Origin: Halobacillus shinanisalinarum
GTDB lineage: Bacteria; Bacillota; Bacilli; Bacillales; Halobacillaceae
Reading direction: 5' to 3'
Length of the DNA stretch: 64,000 nucleotides
NCBI RefSeq assembly: GCF_022919835.1
Contig: NZ_CP095074.1
Span: forward strand, 4,008,001 to 4,072,000
Shown here: in pieces, positions 33,347 through 42,069 of the stretch
Numbering within the stretch: the stretch's first letter is position 1
How the letters are laid out: each line of letters opens with the position of its first letter
Program-made: the position numbers and the translations under genes
Notes under the pieces: model-generated
What the model saw: the letters and a program-made list of their open reading frames with translations, nothing else
What the model was told of the DNA's origin: nothing
Databases searched by the model: none

Positions 33347-33379
33347 AAACAGGCTTTCTAAAGGAAGGTCTGTTTTTTT
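33347..33379 (+). terminator. Intrinsic terminator
   Basis: AAACAG..CTT pairs with AAG..CTGTTT; T run of seven. Confidence 0.7.
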
Positions 33380-33489
33380 ATGTTAAAGCTAGACATTTGA
33401 GAAAGATCCAGATTCCGGAATTTTTACTCATTCTGAAGTTAAGGTCATCCTAAAATATACATTTCAGCAAAATACAACTGTTCAATTTT

Positions 33490-33519
33490 TGTATATAAGT
33501 TCCTCCACAACACATACTA
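33490..33519 (+). promoter_or_regulatory. Sigma-G (forespore) type promoter
   Basis: TGTATA at 33490-33495, 17-base spacer, CATACTA at 33513-33519, close to the sigma-G consensus TGAATA-N17/18-CATACTA. It precedes a YhcN/YlaJ sporulation lipoprotein, whose B. subtilis homologues are forespore expressed. Confidence 0.65.
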
Positions 33520-33547
33520 CGAATAAGCTTGGAAGGAGGAATACACC

Positions 33548-34174
33548 ATGAAAATAAAAGCATATGCACTTGGTCTACTCGTAGCTTCATCGCTTGTTGC
33601 ATGTCAAGCTGATGACGAGGCAGGCAATGGTAACGGCAATAATGATGGTGTTCAAAATACAAACTTTGAACGTATGGCCGATGACATGAATGACCGAGGA
33701 AACAACAATAATGCAAATCGCGATGCCAATGAGCAAGGAAACAATGGCAATGGGAATAACAACATTGGCGGTAATGTTAATGATCAAGGCAACAACAACA
33801 ATGGTGGAAATGGCGCGGACCAGCACAACTATGATGTCGCTGATAAAGCTGCAAAAAGCATTGAAGACAATGTAGAAGGCATTAACGAAGCTTATGTTTT
33901 AACAACAAACGATAATGCTTATGTTGCAACGGTTTTAGATAACCAAGATGGTCAAGCGAAACAAGAAATTAGTGATGAACTTGAACAACAAATCACACAA
34001 GTAGTTAAGGATACAGATCAGGGGATTAACAATGTATATATCTCCAGTAATCCAGACTTTGTTGATTTGACGAACAACTATGTAGATGATGTTGCCAATG
34101 GTGAACCGGTACAGGGATTTTTCCGTAATTTTGGAAGAATGGCTGACCGTCTCTTCCCGGATGCACAATCATAA
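33548..34174 (+). CDS. YhcN/YlaJ family sporulation lipoprotein
   Basis: 208 aa lipoprotein. Signal peptide with lipobox SLVAC, cleavage before C19. Residues about 25-95 are a low-complexity Asn/Gly/Asp-rich linker. The C-terminal domain (about 95-195) has the family pattern AAKSIEDNVEGINEAYVLTTNDNAYVATVLDN and VYISSNPDFVDLTNNYVDDV. Members lie in the spore inner membrane or coat zone and influence germination or outgrowth. RBS GGAAGGAGG. The sigma-G-like promoter supports forespore expression. Confidence 0.87.
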   Translation: MKIKAYALGLLVASSLVACQADDEAGNGNGNNDGVQNTNFERMADDMNDRGNNNNANRDANEQGNNGNGNNNIGGNVNDQGNNNNGGNGADQHNYDVADKAAKSIEDNVEGINEAYVLTTNDNAYVATVLDNQDGQAKQEISDELEQQITQVVKDTDQGINNVYISSNPDFVDLTNNYVDDVANGEPVQGFFRNFGRMADRLFPDAQS

Positions 34175-34178
34175 TGGG

Positions 34179-34218
34179 AAAAAACAGGATTCTCAAAGTT
34201 AGAGAATCCTGTTTTTTT
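34179..34218. terminator. Bidirectional terminator between lipoprotein and pepF
   Basis: AAAAACAGGATTCTC / GAGAATCCTGTTTTT stem with T runs on both strands, between converging genes. Confidence 0.9.
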
Positions 34219-35986
34219 ATTGTATCCGGTCTTTTGTCAGGAACAAATATTCTTCAATCGCATCTCTAATCGGTTGAATCGATGCCTCCCAAAAATCTCC
34301 TTCCTCTAAATCTTGATCCAAGAAATACTTCGCCAGCTGTTCTGTTGTCATCGATCCGGAGTTGCGCAGCAGTTCATCATATTGCTGAGGGAATGCTGCA
34401 CCCTGAGATTTTGACATAGCATAGACACCGTTACTAAATAAATATCCTATAGTATAAGGAATGTTGAAAAAGGCTTGCTCCGTATCATAAAAATGGGACA
34501 CTGTCATCCAACGGTATCGATCGAATTCATCAACGGTCTCTCCGTAAAGATCACGCTCCACCTCAACCATTAAATTACCAATTTCATCCGCAGAGACCAA
34601 TCCGGTTTGCCTCTTTTGATATAACTTTTGTTCAAATTCGAACATCGCTGGAATCATAGTCAGATACTTTAAACCGTTGGTGATTTTCATTTCTAATAAC
34701 GATAATTTCTCTTCCTTTTCAGCTTTGTTGATGGCTGCATCAAGCACTAAGTTCTCCGTAAATGTTGAAGCTGTTTCCGCCACACTTGTGCAAGTTTGCT
34801 GAGAAAAAGCTGATTCTTCATGCAGGATGTAGTTATGATAGGCATGCCCGAGTTCGTGTGCAAGCGTTACGACGTCCTGGTAGCTTCCTGAAAAGGTTAG
34901 GAATACACGGCTTTCTTTTGCTAGTGGGAGGGATGCACAAAAGGCCCCAGGTGCCTTATTTGTTCGATCTTCAGCTTCCACCCATCCGTTTTCAAAAGCT
35001 TGCTTAGCAAAATCACCTAATTTGTCACTGAAGTTATAGAAATGGTATAGAATCAAGTCGACGGCTTCTGTGTATGTAAGCTGATTCTTAGGTGTGAAAC
35101 TCGGTGCAAAAAAGTCATGCCATGCTAATTTGTACAGTTGATTTAGCTCGGCTTTACGCTTTAAAAACGTGTTCACCATTTCTTTATTTTGCTTAATCTT
35201 AGTCATCATCGTTTTCAATGTTTGCTGCTTGATTCGATTTTGATCTAGTAGTTCCTTCAGTGGATCCTTCCATCCGCGCTGCTGATAAACATCCAGCCGA
35301 AACCCCATAATTCGGTTGAGAATAGTAGCAAAAGCATCTTTATTCTGTTCGCAGACCTCTTCTAAAGCCTGATTTGTTTGTAAACGAACCATACGGTCAT
35401 TTGCAAACATCACTTTATTTAGCGCTTGCCCTGCTGATAGAGTTTCATCTTCTCCAACCGGAACCTTTAGACGGCCCAACGTGTGATTATGATGATCCTC
35501 CCATCCGGCAAACCCATTCGTAGACAAGGTGGTAATTAATTTTTCCATATTAAGTGGCAGCTTATCTTTATAAAGTCGCGTTCTTTCTTCTAAGAAAAAT
35601 TGGCCCGGTTGTATTTGTTCATATTGAAGAAGTTCTTTCCATTCTTGCTCGGACAAGGAGGACAGCAGATGATCCAACTCTAATAAAAAAGCATCGAAGC
35701 GTGTTCTTACTGCTGTACTTTCATTAAGTAATTTACCAGCCTTTGCGTTGTTCACATCATCTGAGGATACACAAATCAGAAAATCATCCACCTCAAGACA
35801 GCCATTTATCACTGTTTCGATCATCGGGAAAAGAGGAAGAAAGTCTTGAGCAGTTTCAGTCTTTTTTAAATTTAAATGAAGTTGATCGATTTGCTGGCTT
35901 AGTGTTGATAGTTGTTCTTCCAGTTTCCCGGAATGATTGGGATAGAGCGAATCAAGCTTCCAATTTTGACCTATTAATTGTTTCAT
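34217..35986 (-). CDS. pepF: M3 family oligoendopeptidase F
   Basis: 589 aa zinc metallopeptidase of family M3 that degrades short peptides in the cytoplasm. The zinc motif is H377-E378-L-G-H381 followed by AYHNYILHEESAFSQQTCTSVAETASTF, which holds the third ligand glutamate. Full length for the family (about 600 aa); the N-terminal helical lobe is present. RBS GGAGG seven bases before the ATG. Monocistronic. In B. subtilis PepF homologues affect sporulation phosphorelay peptides when overexpressed; natural role is peptide turnover. Confidence 0.9.
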   Translation of the reverse strand: MKQLIGQNWKLDSLYPNHSGKLEEQLSTLSQQIDQLHLNLKKTETAQDFLPLFPMIETVINGCLEVDDFLICVSSDDVNNAKAGKLLNESTAVRTRFDAFLLELDHLLSSLSEQEWKELLQYEQIQPGQFFLEERTRLYKDKLPLNMEKLITTLSTNGFAGWEDHHNHTLGRLKVPVGEDETLSAGQALNKVMFANDRMVRLQTNQALEEVCEQNKDAFATILNRIMGFRLDVYQQRGWKDPLKELLDQNRIKQQTLKTMMTKIKQNKEMVNTFLKRKAELNQLYKLAWHDFFAPSFTPKNQLTYTEAVDLILYHFYNFSDKLGDFAKQAFENGWVEAEDRTNKAPGAFCASLPLAKESRVFLTFSGSYQDVVTLAHELGHAYHNYILHEESAFSQQTCTSVAETASTFTENLVLDAAINKAEKEEKLSLLEMKITNGLKYLTMIPAMFEFEQKLYQKRQTGLVSADEIGNLMVEVERDLYGETVDEFDRYRWMTVSHFYDTEQAFFNIPYTIGYLFSNGVYAMSKSQGAAFPQQYDELLRNSGSMTTEQLAKYFLDQDLEEGDFWEASIQPIRDAIEEYLFLTKDRIQ

Positions 35987-36167
35987 CCTATAACCTCCAT
36001 ATTTTTCGACTAAAAGTTGTCGCTCTATTCAGTATAAATGAAAAAGCGCTTGCTTACCTCCTTCTACAGGCTGAATGATAAAACGTCTGAAGTTGGACAG
36101 TTACATCACATGTTCATGCATGTTCTCTCATATAGTAATGTAGGTAAAGCTTAAGGAGGGGGCATTT

Positions 36168-37583
36168 TTGAGACAAGAAGATCATCGTAAGCTTGAACAG
36201 GCGATTAGTGAAATTACTGATATTGCAAAGGGATTCGGTCTTGACTTTTATCCAATGCATTACGAGGTATGTCCAGACGATATCATTTATACTTTTGGAG
36301 CTTATGGGATGCCCACGCGTTTTTCCCACTGGAGTTTTGGTAAGCAATATTACAAAATGAAGCTGCAGTATGATCTTGGTTTAAGTAAAATTTATGAGCT
36401 TGTAATTAACTCGAATCCTTGCTATGCGTTTTTATTAAATTCAAATAGTTTAATCCAAAATAAATTAATTGTAGCTCATGTATTAGCGCACTGCGACTTT
36501 TTTAAAAACAATGCACGCTTCCAAAATACGAAACGTGATATGGTAGAGAGCATGTCTGCAACGGCTGAGCGAATTACCGCTTATGAGAAAATCCATGGCA
36601 AGGAAGAAGTAGAAGCATTTTTAGACGCCGTTCTTGCAATCCAGGAACATATTGATCCTTCCCTTGTAAGACCGAAATTACCCTGGAGTCCTGATGAAGA
36701 AGCTGATGAGGAACAAGGAAATCAAAAGCCAAGAACACCTTATGATGATATATGGAAAATAGGGGAATCACCTGATCAAAAACCGAAGTTTAAGAAGGGT
36801 AAAAAGTTTCCGCCACAACCAGAGAAGGATTTACTGTTATTCATTGAAGAACATAGCCGTGAACTTGATGATTGGCAGCGCGACATTCTTACCATGATGC
36901 GAGAAGAAATGTTGTACTTTTGGCCGCAGCTTGAGACGAAGATTATGAATGAGGGATGGGCTTCTTATTGGCACGCGAGAATCTTAAGGGAAATGGATTT
37001 AACGAGTGATGAAGTCGTTGATTTTGCTAATTTAAATGCGAGTGTCGTTCAGCCATCCAAGACACAATTAAATCCATATTACCTTGGAGTGAAAATTTTC
37101 GAGGATATAGAAAGGCGATACGATAATCCTACAGAGGAAATGATGAAACATGGGATTGAGGCGGGATCGGGCCGTGAGAAAATTTTTGAAGTGCGGGAGA
37201 TAGAGTCTGATCAAAGCTTTATTCGTAACTATTTAACGAAAGAGTTAGCGAGAGAAGAAGACTTGTATTTATTTCAAAAACAGGGGCAGAAATATAAGAT
37301 TACCGATAAAGATCATGAAGCGGTAAGAGATCAGCTGATCACAATGCGTGTGAATGGTGGTTTTCCTTATTTAACTGTGCAAGACGGTGATTACATGAAG
37401 AGCGGCGAGCTTTATTTGAAGCATCACTTTGAAGATGTGGAGCTGGATTTGACTTATTTAGAAAAAACACTTCCTTATATTTATCAGTTATGGGGGCGCC
37501 CAGTCCATATGGAAACCATCGTAGAAGGAAAGAATGTAGCCTTTAACTACGGCGGCAAGAAAGTTCAAAAGAAATACCTGTAA
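36168..37583 (+). CDS. spoVR: SpoVR family protein
   Basis: 471 aa conserved protein needed for normal spore cortex in B. subtilis. Family marks include [39 protein letters not shown] and the very conserved [14 protein letters not shown]. Starts at TTG after AAGGAGGGGG. Length equals B. subtilis SpoVR (468 aa). A possible sigma-E promoter lies just upstream (CATATAGT near 36126). Followed by copy 2 of the 39-nt palindrome. Biochemical function is unknown. Confidence 0.92.
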   Translation: MRQEDHRKLEQAISEITDIAKGFGLDFYPMHYEVCPDDIIYTFGAYGMPTRFSHWSFGKQYYKMKLQYDLGLSKIYELVINSNPCYAFLLNSNSLIQNKLIVAHVLAHCDFFKNNARFQNTKRDMVESMSATAERITAYEKIHGKEEVEAFLDAVLAIQEHIDPSLVRPKLPWSPDEEADEEQGNQKPRTPYDDIWKIGESPDQKPKFKKGKKFPPQPEKDLLLFIEEHSRELDDWQRDILTMMREEMLYFWPQLETKIMNEGWASYWHARILREMDLTSDEVVDFANLNASVVQPSKTQLNPYYLGVKIFEDIERRYDNPTEEMMKHGIEAGSGREKIFEVREIESDQSFIRNYLTKELAREEDLYLFQKQGQKYKITDKDHEAVRDQLITMRVNGGFPYLTVQDGDYMKSGELYLKHHFEDVELDLTYLEKTLPYIYQLWGRPVHMETIVEGKNVAFNYGGKKVQKKYL

Positions 37584-37594
37584 CGTAAAAATCC

Positions 37595-37649
37595 AATAAA
37601 ACCCACCTCAGGTCATCCATAAAATGGATGACCTGAGGTGGGTTTTATT
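37595..37649. terminator. Perfect 26-bp-stem palindrome after spoVR, copy 2
   Basis: 26 bp fully paired, AAA loop, T-rich end. The inner 39 nt are identical to the palindrome after yhcZ at 32337-32375; the outer pairs differ but remain complementary. Probable terminator for spoVR. Confidence 0.8.
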
Positions 37650-37770
37650 TCCATGTGATTGTGGGTACAATGAAGTGTATTGGTGGGATTTTGTTTTTGC
37701 TTCCTATAGATTATGTTTTTTTGGTAAACTAATCGTTAAACAGTAAAAAGATCTTTAGGAGGCTGGAATG

Positions 37771-38655
37771 ATGAGTGTCTATGATTATGTGTTAACGGAA
37801 GCCAAATTTGTTCATAAAGATGATTTGAATTATCCATTTGAGGAAAGAGGTCTTCAATTTGGTGATGGAATATATGAAGTAATACGGGTGTACGAAGGAA
37901 GGTATTATTTGATTGAGGAACACGTTGAACGTCTCTTCCGTTCAGCTGAAGCGGTCAAGCTCAAGGTGCCGTTTTCGAAAGACGAAATGTATGAACAGTT
38001 GAATGAGCTTTTAGAAAAGAACCAAATTCAACAAGATGCTAAGATTTATATGCAAATCACACGCGGGTCCGCGCCAAGGGATCATGCTTTCCCTTTAAAT
38101 GTAACATCTAACCTGTATGCTTACGTACAGGATCTGCCTAGGAAAATTGACCTTATGGCAGAAGGGGTTTCGGCAATTACTACCCCTGATGTTCGTTGGG
38201 ACTGGTGCTATATTAAAAGCTTGAACCTGCTGCCGAACGTCATCGCTAAGCAAAAAGCAAGCGAACAAGGCTGCTTTGAAGCCATTCTACATAAGGATGG
38301 GGAAGTCACTGAGTGCAGCTCATCCAACGCCTATTTTGTTCGTGATGGGAAATTGTACACACACCCAGCCAAAGAAAATATTCTTCATGGATGTGTACGA
38401 ACACGTATTAAACAGTTTTGTAAAGATGAGGGCATCCCTTTTGTGGAGGAAACGTTCCGAGTTGAAGACATACAACATGCAGATGAGTTGTTTTTGACTA
38501 GCAGTACAGCTGAGGTAATGCCGATCGTCAAAGTTGACGGGAACCTGATTCAAGAAGGGCAAGTAGGTCCCATTACCAGAAAAATGCAGCAAAAATATGA
38601 GCAGGATGCACAGATTAAAGAATCTCAATCCATGTTTACTCACTTAAAGGCGTAG
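37771..38655 (+). CDS. dat: D-amino-acid transaminase
   Basis: 294 aa fold-IV PLP aminotransferase. It makes D-glutamate from D-alanine and 2-oxoglutarate, for peptidoglycan. Seen: EERGLQFGDGIYEVIRVY near residue 25, the PLP-binding K149 in WCYIKSLNLLPNV, EAILHKDGEVTECSSSN with the PLP-contacting glutamate, and FLTSSTAEVMPIV near the end. Two adjacent ATGs at 37768 and 37771 are possible; the second is eight bases from AGGAGG. Confidence 0.92.
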   Translation: MSVYDYVLTEAKFVHKDDLNYPFEERGLQFGDGIYEVIRVYEGRYYLIEEHVERLFRSAEAVKLKVPFSKDEMYEQLNELLEKNQIQQDAKIYMQITRGSAPRDHAFPLNVTSNLYAYVQDLPRKIDLMAEGVSAITTPDVRWDWCYIKSLNLLPNVIAKQKASEQGCFEAILHKDGEVTECSSSNAYFVRDGKLYTHPAKENILHGCVRTRIKQFCKDEGIPFVEETFRVEDIQHADELFLTSSTAEVMPIVKVDGNLIQEGQVGPITRKMQQKYEQDAQIKESQSMFTHLKA

Positions 38656-38692
38656 TATTCAGTCGAGGTTGAAACCTATTGGAGGCAATGAT

Positions 38693-39133
38693 ATGAAGAA
38701 AATCAACTTAGAAATGAGTCAAGACCAGTATGAAAAGCTAGTGGAAACGGTTTTTCTTGGTACGTGGATGGTCAACTCAACACAGCTTGAGCTAGATGAA
38801 TCATTTGAAGGTGTTCGCAACCTCGTTCTATCTAAATTTAAAGAAGCAGAACTCGAGGATAAGGTGACATACGAGGAAGCATTTGACGTGCACGATTTGG
38901 CTGTGGACTTTGAAAATCAGCTGCTACAGAAGTATGTAGAAGATTATGATGAGTTTAGTTTCTGGGATAAACTTGTTGAAAAATTATCTGAAAAAGAATT
39001 GGTGAAAGAATTTGGTTCGCTCCCTGACACATTATCGGAAGAAATGATTGCAAAACGCGTTGAGTACGAAGAGGAAATTGGCAAAGAGCTAGAGGAGCGA
39101 GGAATTACAAATCTTGAACTTAAAAGTAAGTAA
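38693..39133 (+). CDS. Conserved hypothetical acidic protein
   Basis: 146 aa soluble, very acidic protein, with MKKINLEMSQDQYEKLVETVFLGTWMVNS at the start, mostly helical. The ATG at 38693 is chosen since GGAGG lies eight bases upstream; the longer frame begins before the RBS. Follows dat by 37 bases and may be cotranscribed with it. No function known; I see similar proteins in Bacillaceae but cannot name a family. Confidence 0.65.
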   Translation: MKKINLEMSQDQYEKLVETVFLGTWMVNSTQLELDESFEGVRNLVLSKFKEAELEDKVTYEEAFDVHDLAVDFENQLLQKYVEDYDEFSFWDKLVEKLSEKELVKEFGSLPDTLSEEMIAKRVEYEEEIGKELEERGITNLELKSK

Positions 39134-39134
39134 G

Positions 39135-39169
39135 AAAAAGCGTGAACCATATGAGGTTCACGCTTTTTT
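39135..39169. terminator. Bidirectional terminator between converging genes
   Basis: AAAAAGCGTGAACC / GGTTCACGCTTTTTT; the minus-strand gene's stop codon (39158) lies within the stem. Confidence 0.88.
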
Positions 39170-39793
39170 GGGCTGATTTTTCTTTGATGTACTCCAAAGG
39201 GCGGCAATCGGCCGTGCTCCCTGATAGGCTGTTTGAATAAACGGGCCTAACAATATGGCGACGATCAATGTCCCGATCCCTACAGGAGCTCCCAGAAGGA
39301 AGCCAATCAATGCCATACCGGATTCTGTTGCTATCCGTACAGAGCTTTTAGACCGTTTCGTTTTCTCATTCATGATCATCATAAAATGATCGAGTGGAAT
39401 ACGAGGGAACGGTGTTCGTAAGTAAACCGCTATCCCTACAGCTGTTGCCACTAAACCGAGGGTGAATATTCCCCATTGTGACCACCATAGTTCAAAGGTT
39501 GCCTGATCCAGCGTGCCATAAAGAAAGATATCAAGGCTCCGACCACGGATGATGATGGGGAGCAACGATTCAAATTGAGGACGCTTGCGTTCAAGCCAGG
39601 CATTAACTAACAGAAGTATAACGAAGGCAATAATCATTACGTTTCCTACTGTTATCGGAGTATGTCTGGATATTCCCACAGCCACACTATCACCTGGACC
39701 GACTCCTAAGCCCGATTTTATAATTAGGGCAAGTCCTAGGCTTGACACCACTAACCCTAAGGCATAAATTATAAACAAATAAACGTACTTCAT
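39158..39793 (-). CDS. YczE/YitT-type integral membrane protein
   Basis: 211 aa protein with about five to six membrane helices; starts MKYVYLFIIYALGLVVSSLG and carries GLGVGPGDSVAVGIS and RIPLDHFMMIM, typical of the YczE/YyaS-like (COG2364) proteins of unknown function, some of which support antibiotic synthesis in Bacillus. Start moved to 39793, where GAAGGTG precedes the ATG; the 48 extra upstream codons lack an RBS and overlap the divergent gene's start. Confidence 0.72.
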   Translation of the reverse strand: MKYVYLFIIYALGLVVSSLGLALIIKSGLGVGPGDSVAVGISRHTPITVGNVMIIAFVILLLVNAWLERKRPQFESLLPIIIRGRSLDIFLYGTLDQATFELWWSQWGIFTLGLVATAVGIAVYLRTPFPRIPLDHFMMIMNEKTKRSKSSVRIATESGMALIGFLLGAPVGIGTLIVAILLGPFIQTAYQGARPIAALWSTSKKNQPKKA

Positions 39794-39924
39794 AGTTGAC
39801 ACCTTCAGTCTGACTTGTACTTTATTAATCATATACGTTGACTTGGTTGTTGTAAAGGAAGGATGTTTTTGAAAAAGGATAGAAGGAAACGTTAACAAAA
39901 GATAAATAACGAGGAGGGCTATAC

Positions 39925-40695
39925 ATGCAATACGCAATCGTAACAGGAGATTCCAGAGGACTTGGAGAAGCCATAGCTGAACAGTTTTTAGGAAAATCGA
40001 TTCATGTTATCGGTGTCTCCCGACATTCAAATAAGGAACTTAGTAAACTTGCCGAAAAATACGATGGAAATTATACACATGTTGGCTGTGACTTGAGTGA
40101 TCCTTCTCAGCTGGAGAAGGGAATCGAGCAAGTGGTGAAACAAGTGACACATAACGACACCCACTTTATTTATCTCGTTAATAATGCCGGTGTGATTGAA
40201 CCAATTGAGACTGTAGGGAATTTTCATTTACAAGATGTAAGTAAACATATGATGATCAACGTTACAGCACCCATGATGTTTGTTAATCATTTACTGAAAG
40301 AAGCAAATGACCATAGCATAACAACGGCTATCATCAATATTACCTCAGGTGCAGCCGAACGGTCTGTTCACGGGTGGAGTGTTTACAGCAGTTCAAAGGC
40401 TGCTATTAATCGATTTACTGAAACAACGGCCCTTGAACAGGAGATGGCTGATAAGGAACACAAAATCATTGCCTATAGCCCTGGTGTGGTAGATACGGAT
40501 ATGCAAAAAGAAATTCGTTCATCCAAGGAATCTGCGTTTGCGGATCTTGATAAGTTTAAGGCTTTAAAGGAGGAAGGACAGCTGAATTCTCCTAAAACCG
40601 TTGCCGCTGTACTGATGGATTTATTGAACGATTATTCTTCCATTGAAAGTGGTAAGGTATATAAGCTTTATGACCTAATTGAAAGTAAGGCCTGA
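39925..40695 (+). CDS. yueD: SDR oxidoreductase, YueD/sepiapterin-reductase type
   Basis: 256 aa NADPH-dependent short-chain reductase. Cofactor loop TGDSRGLGEAI, NNAGVIEP, serine strand INITSGAAE, catalytic Y154 and K158 (VYSSSKAAINR), and PGVVDTDMQ. It resembles B. subtilis YueD, a benzil reductase forming (S)-benzoin; the natural substrate is unknown. RBS GAGGAGGG. Diverges from the YczE-like gene. Confidence 0.82.
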   Translation: MQYAIVTGDSRGLGEAIAEQFLGKSIHVIGVSRHSNKELSKLAEKYDGNYTHVGCDLSDPSQLEKGIEQVVKQVTHNDTHFIYLVNNAGVIEPIETVGNFHLQDVSKHMMINVTAPMMFVNHLLKEANDHSITTAIINITSGAAERSVHGWSVYSSSKAAINRFTETTALEQEMADKEHKIIAYSPGVVDTDMQKEIRSSKESAFADLDKFKALKEEGQLNSPKTVAAVLMDLLNDYSSIESGKVYKLYDLIESKA

Positions 40696-40731
40696 GTCAA
40701 TAAGCAACTCAGGTCCTGCCTTAATGCATGA

Positions 40732-41697
40732 CTAATGGCTTGTAAAAGTAATGGTGACCCTATTAACTTTTGCTTCAAGCGATACTGTTCCCCCAATAGG
40801 AAAAGTGAACCGTGGGGTCGTATGTCCAAAGCTGGCTTCGGCAACAATAGGTAAGTTAGTAAGTTCCTGCTTCGAGGCTATGATTTGCTTTAAGTCTTGC
40901 AGTGTAACCTTTGAGCCCTTCTGAAAACGGCCAATCACCACGCCCCGAACTTGACTAAATTCTGGCTGATGGATCAGTGATTGTAAATCACGGTCAAAGG
41001 TGGGGGTGTTTGTTAATAAGTCGTCTTCAATAAATAGGATGGCCCCAGCTAATGAAGGCATATAATCTGTTCCTTGAAGAAGGTTCAGTGTACACAGGTT
41101 ACCTCCCATGCTTGTTCCTGTTGCACTGCCCTCATTCATAACCACATAGCCATCATGGAGGTGGAAGGAACGGTTTTCCTGATCGATATACCATTCATCA
41201 TCACTCCAATGGTCCGCAGGGCGAACGGTTAGCGGGCCTTGAGTCATCAGTGCTTTTTGGAAATATTCGGAGGTGTACTCTATCCCCTTTACCATGCCAA
41301 AGCTTGAAAAGTGAGGTCCTGAGTAGGTGACTAACCCAGTCTTTTCATAAATAGCATGAGAAAGTGCCGTAATGTCTGAAAATCCGCACAAGATCTTAGG
41401 ATGGTTGGCAATTAGGTCATAATCAATGTACTGGAGCAGTTGATTGCTATTATAGCCGCCGATTGTTGTTAGGATGGCTTTTACCTTTGGATCTTTGAAA
41501 GCATCATGGAGGTCAGTCACTCGCTGCTTAATCGAAGCATTCTCTACAGAGGCATGCTGACTAAATGTAATCGTAAGCCCCATTTCTTTAAACCGTCGAA
41601 TGGCAAGGTTGCGCTGATCATGGGCGATCATAGCCATACTCTCTGCTGGGGAGATCACTCGAACTTCATCGCCTTTTTTAAGTTTTGGCGGGATCAT
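40732..41697 (-). CDS. S66 family LD-carboxypeptidase / MccF-like peptidase
   Basis: 321 aa serine peptidase with the family S66 layout: nucleophile serine in GFSDITALSHA (about residue 116), glutamate in ILFIEDD (about 220), and histidine in EASFGHTTPRFTFPIG (about 289). S66 enzymes cut peptidoglycan tetrapeptides (LdcA) or inactivate microcin C-like peptide-nucleotides (MccF). This sequence looks closer to the MccF side by its loops, but that is not firm. RBS weak. Confidence 0.85.
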   Translation of the reverse strand: MIPPKLKKGDEVRVISPAESMAMIAHDQRNLAIRRFKEMGLTITFSQHASVENASIKQRVTDLHDAFKDPKVKAILTTIGGYNSNQLLQYIDYDLIANHPKILCGFSDITALSHAIYEKTGLVTYSGPHFSSFGMVKGIEYTSEYFQKALMTQGPLTVRPADHWSDDEWYIDQENRSFHLHDGYVVMNEGSATGTSMGGNLCTLNLLQGTDYMPSLAGAILFIEDDLLTNTPTFDRDLQSLIHQPEFSQVRGVVIGRFQKGSKVTLQDLKQIIASKQELTNLPIVAEASFGHTTPRFTFPIGGTVSLEAKVNRVTITFTSH

Positions 41698-41907
41698 CTT
41701 TCATCACTCACTTTCGTTAGATTTGTACTCCAACCTTATTTAAAATCCACTGCGATTAGCATTTTTAACGAAAAAGTCAAGATAGATAATGTCTCTCTGT
41801 AAATAGACTGTACTTTTAGATAATTTCATCATATAATAAGAACAACTCAAATAGAAGGGACTGAAGTTTGAAGCAATGAAGTACTAATCCTGTTGCTTTA
41901 TACGAGT

Positions 41908-41949
41908 ATGAAGAATATGAAATACACTCGTTCCAGAACACAGGATTAG
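41908..41949 (+). CDS. Possible 13-residue leader peptide
   Basis: ATG at 41908 encodes MKNMKYTRSRTQD and stops inside the 3' arm of the 41883/41950 hairpin. It covers the antiterminator segment TCGTTCCAGA. The RBS is poor. An alternative three-codon ORF (MKY) lies at 41876-41887 in the opposite arm. Which is translated cannot be decided by eye. Confidence 0.4.
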   Translation: MKNMKYTRSRTQD

Positions 41950-42037
41950 TCTGCCTTCTTTCGAATGGCTATTGCTTCGAGCACGTACCTTTGTCGTGTC
42001 TTGACTAGTAGGCTTTTTAAAATAGGCATCTTTGTAT

Positions 42038-42068
42038 CCTCTCTGGAACGAAACAGGGAGGTTTTTTT
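42038..42068 (+). terminator. Leader terminator that includes the RBS of the ABC-F gene
   Basis: CCTCTCTG pairs with CAGGGAGG (one T-G pair) around GAACGAAA and is followed by seven T; the ATG comes two bases later. GGGAGG is both the stem and the ribosome binding site, so the hairpin would block transcription and translation alike. Confidence 0.75.
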
Positions 42069-42069
42069 A

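Larger units (their letters stand above)
41832..42068 (+). promoter_or_regulatory. Attenuator leader of the ABC-F resistance gene
   Basis: A -10 TATAAT at 41832-41837 starts a leader of about 230 nt. ACTAATCCTGT (41883-41893) pairs with ACAGGATTAGT (41940-41950). TCGTTCCAGA (41928-41937) is the exact complement of TCTGGAACGA (42042-42051), which is the 5' half and loop of a terminator at 42038-42068. The terminator stem also contains the RBS. The pairings exclude one another, so ribosome position on the short leader ORF could decide read-through. This is the known logic of erm, msr/vga and vmlR leaders. Confidence 0.7.
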
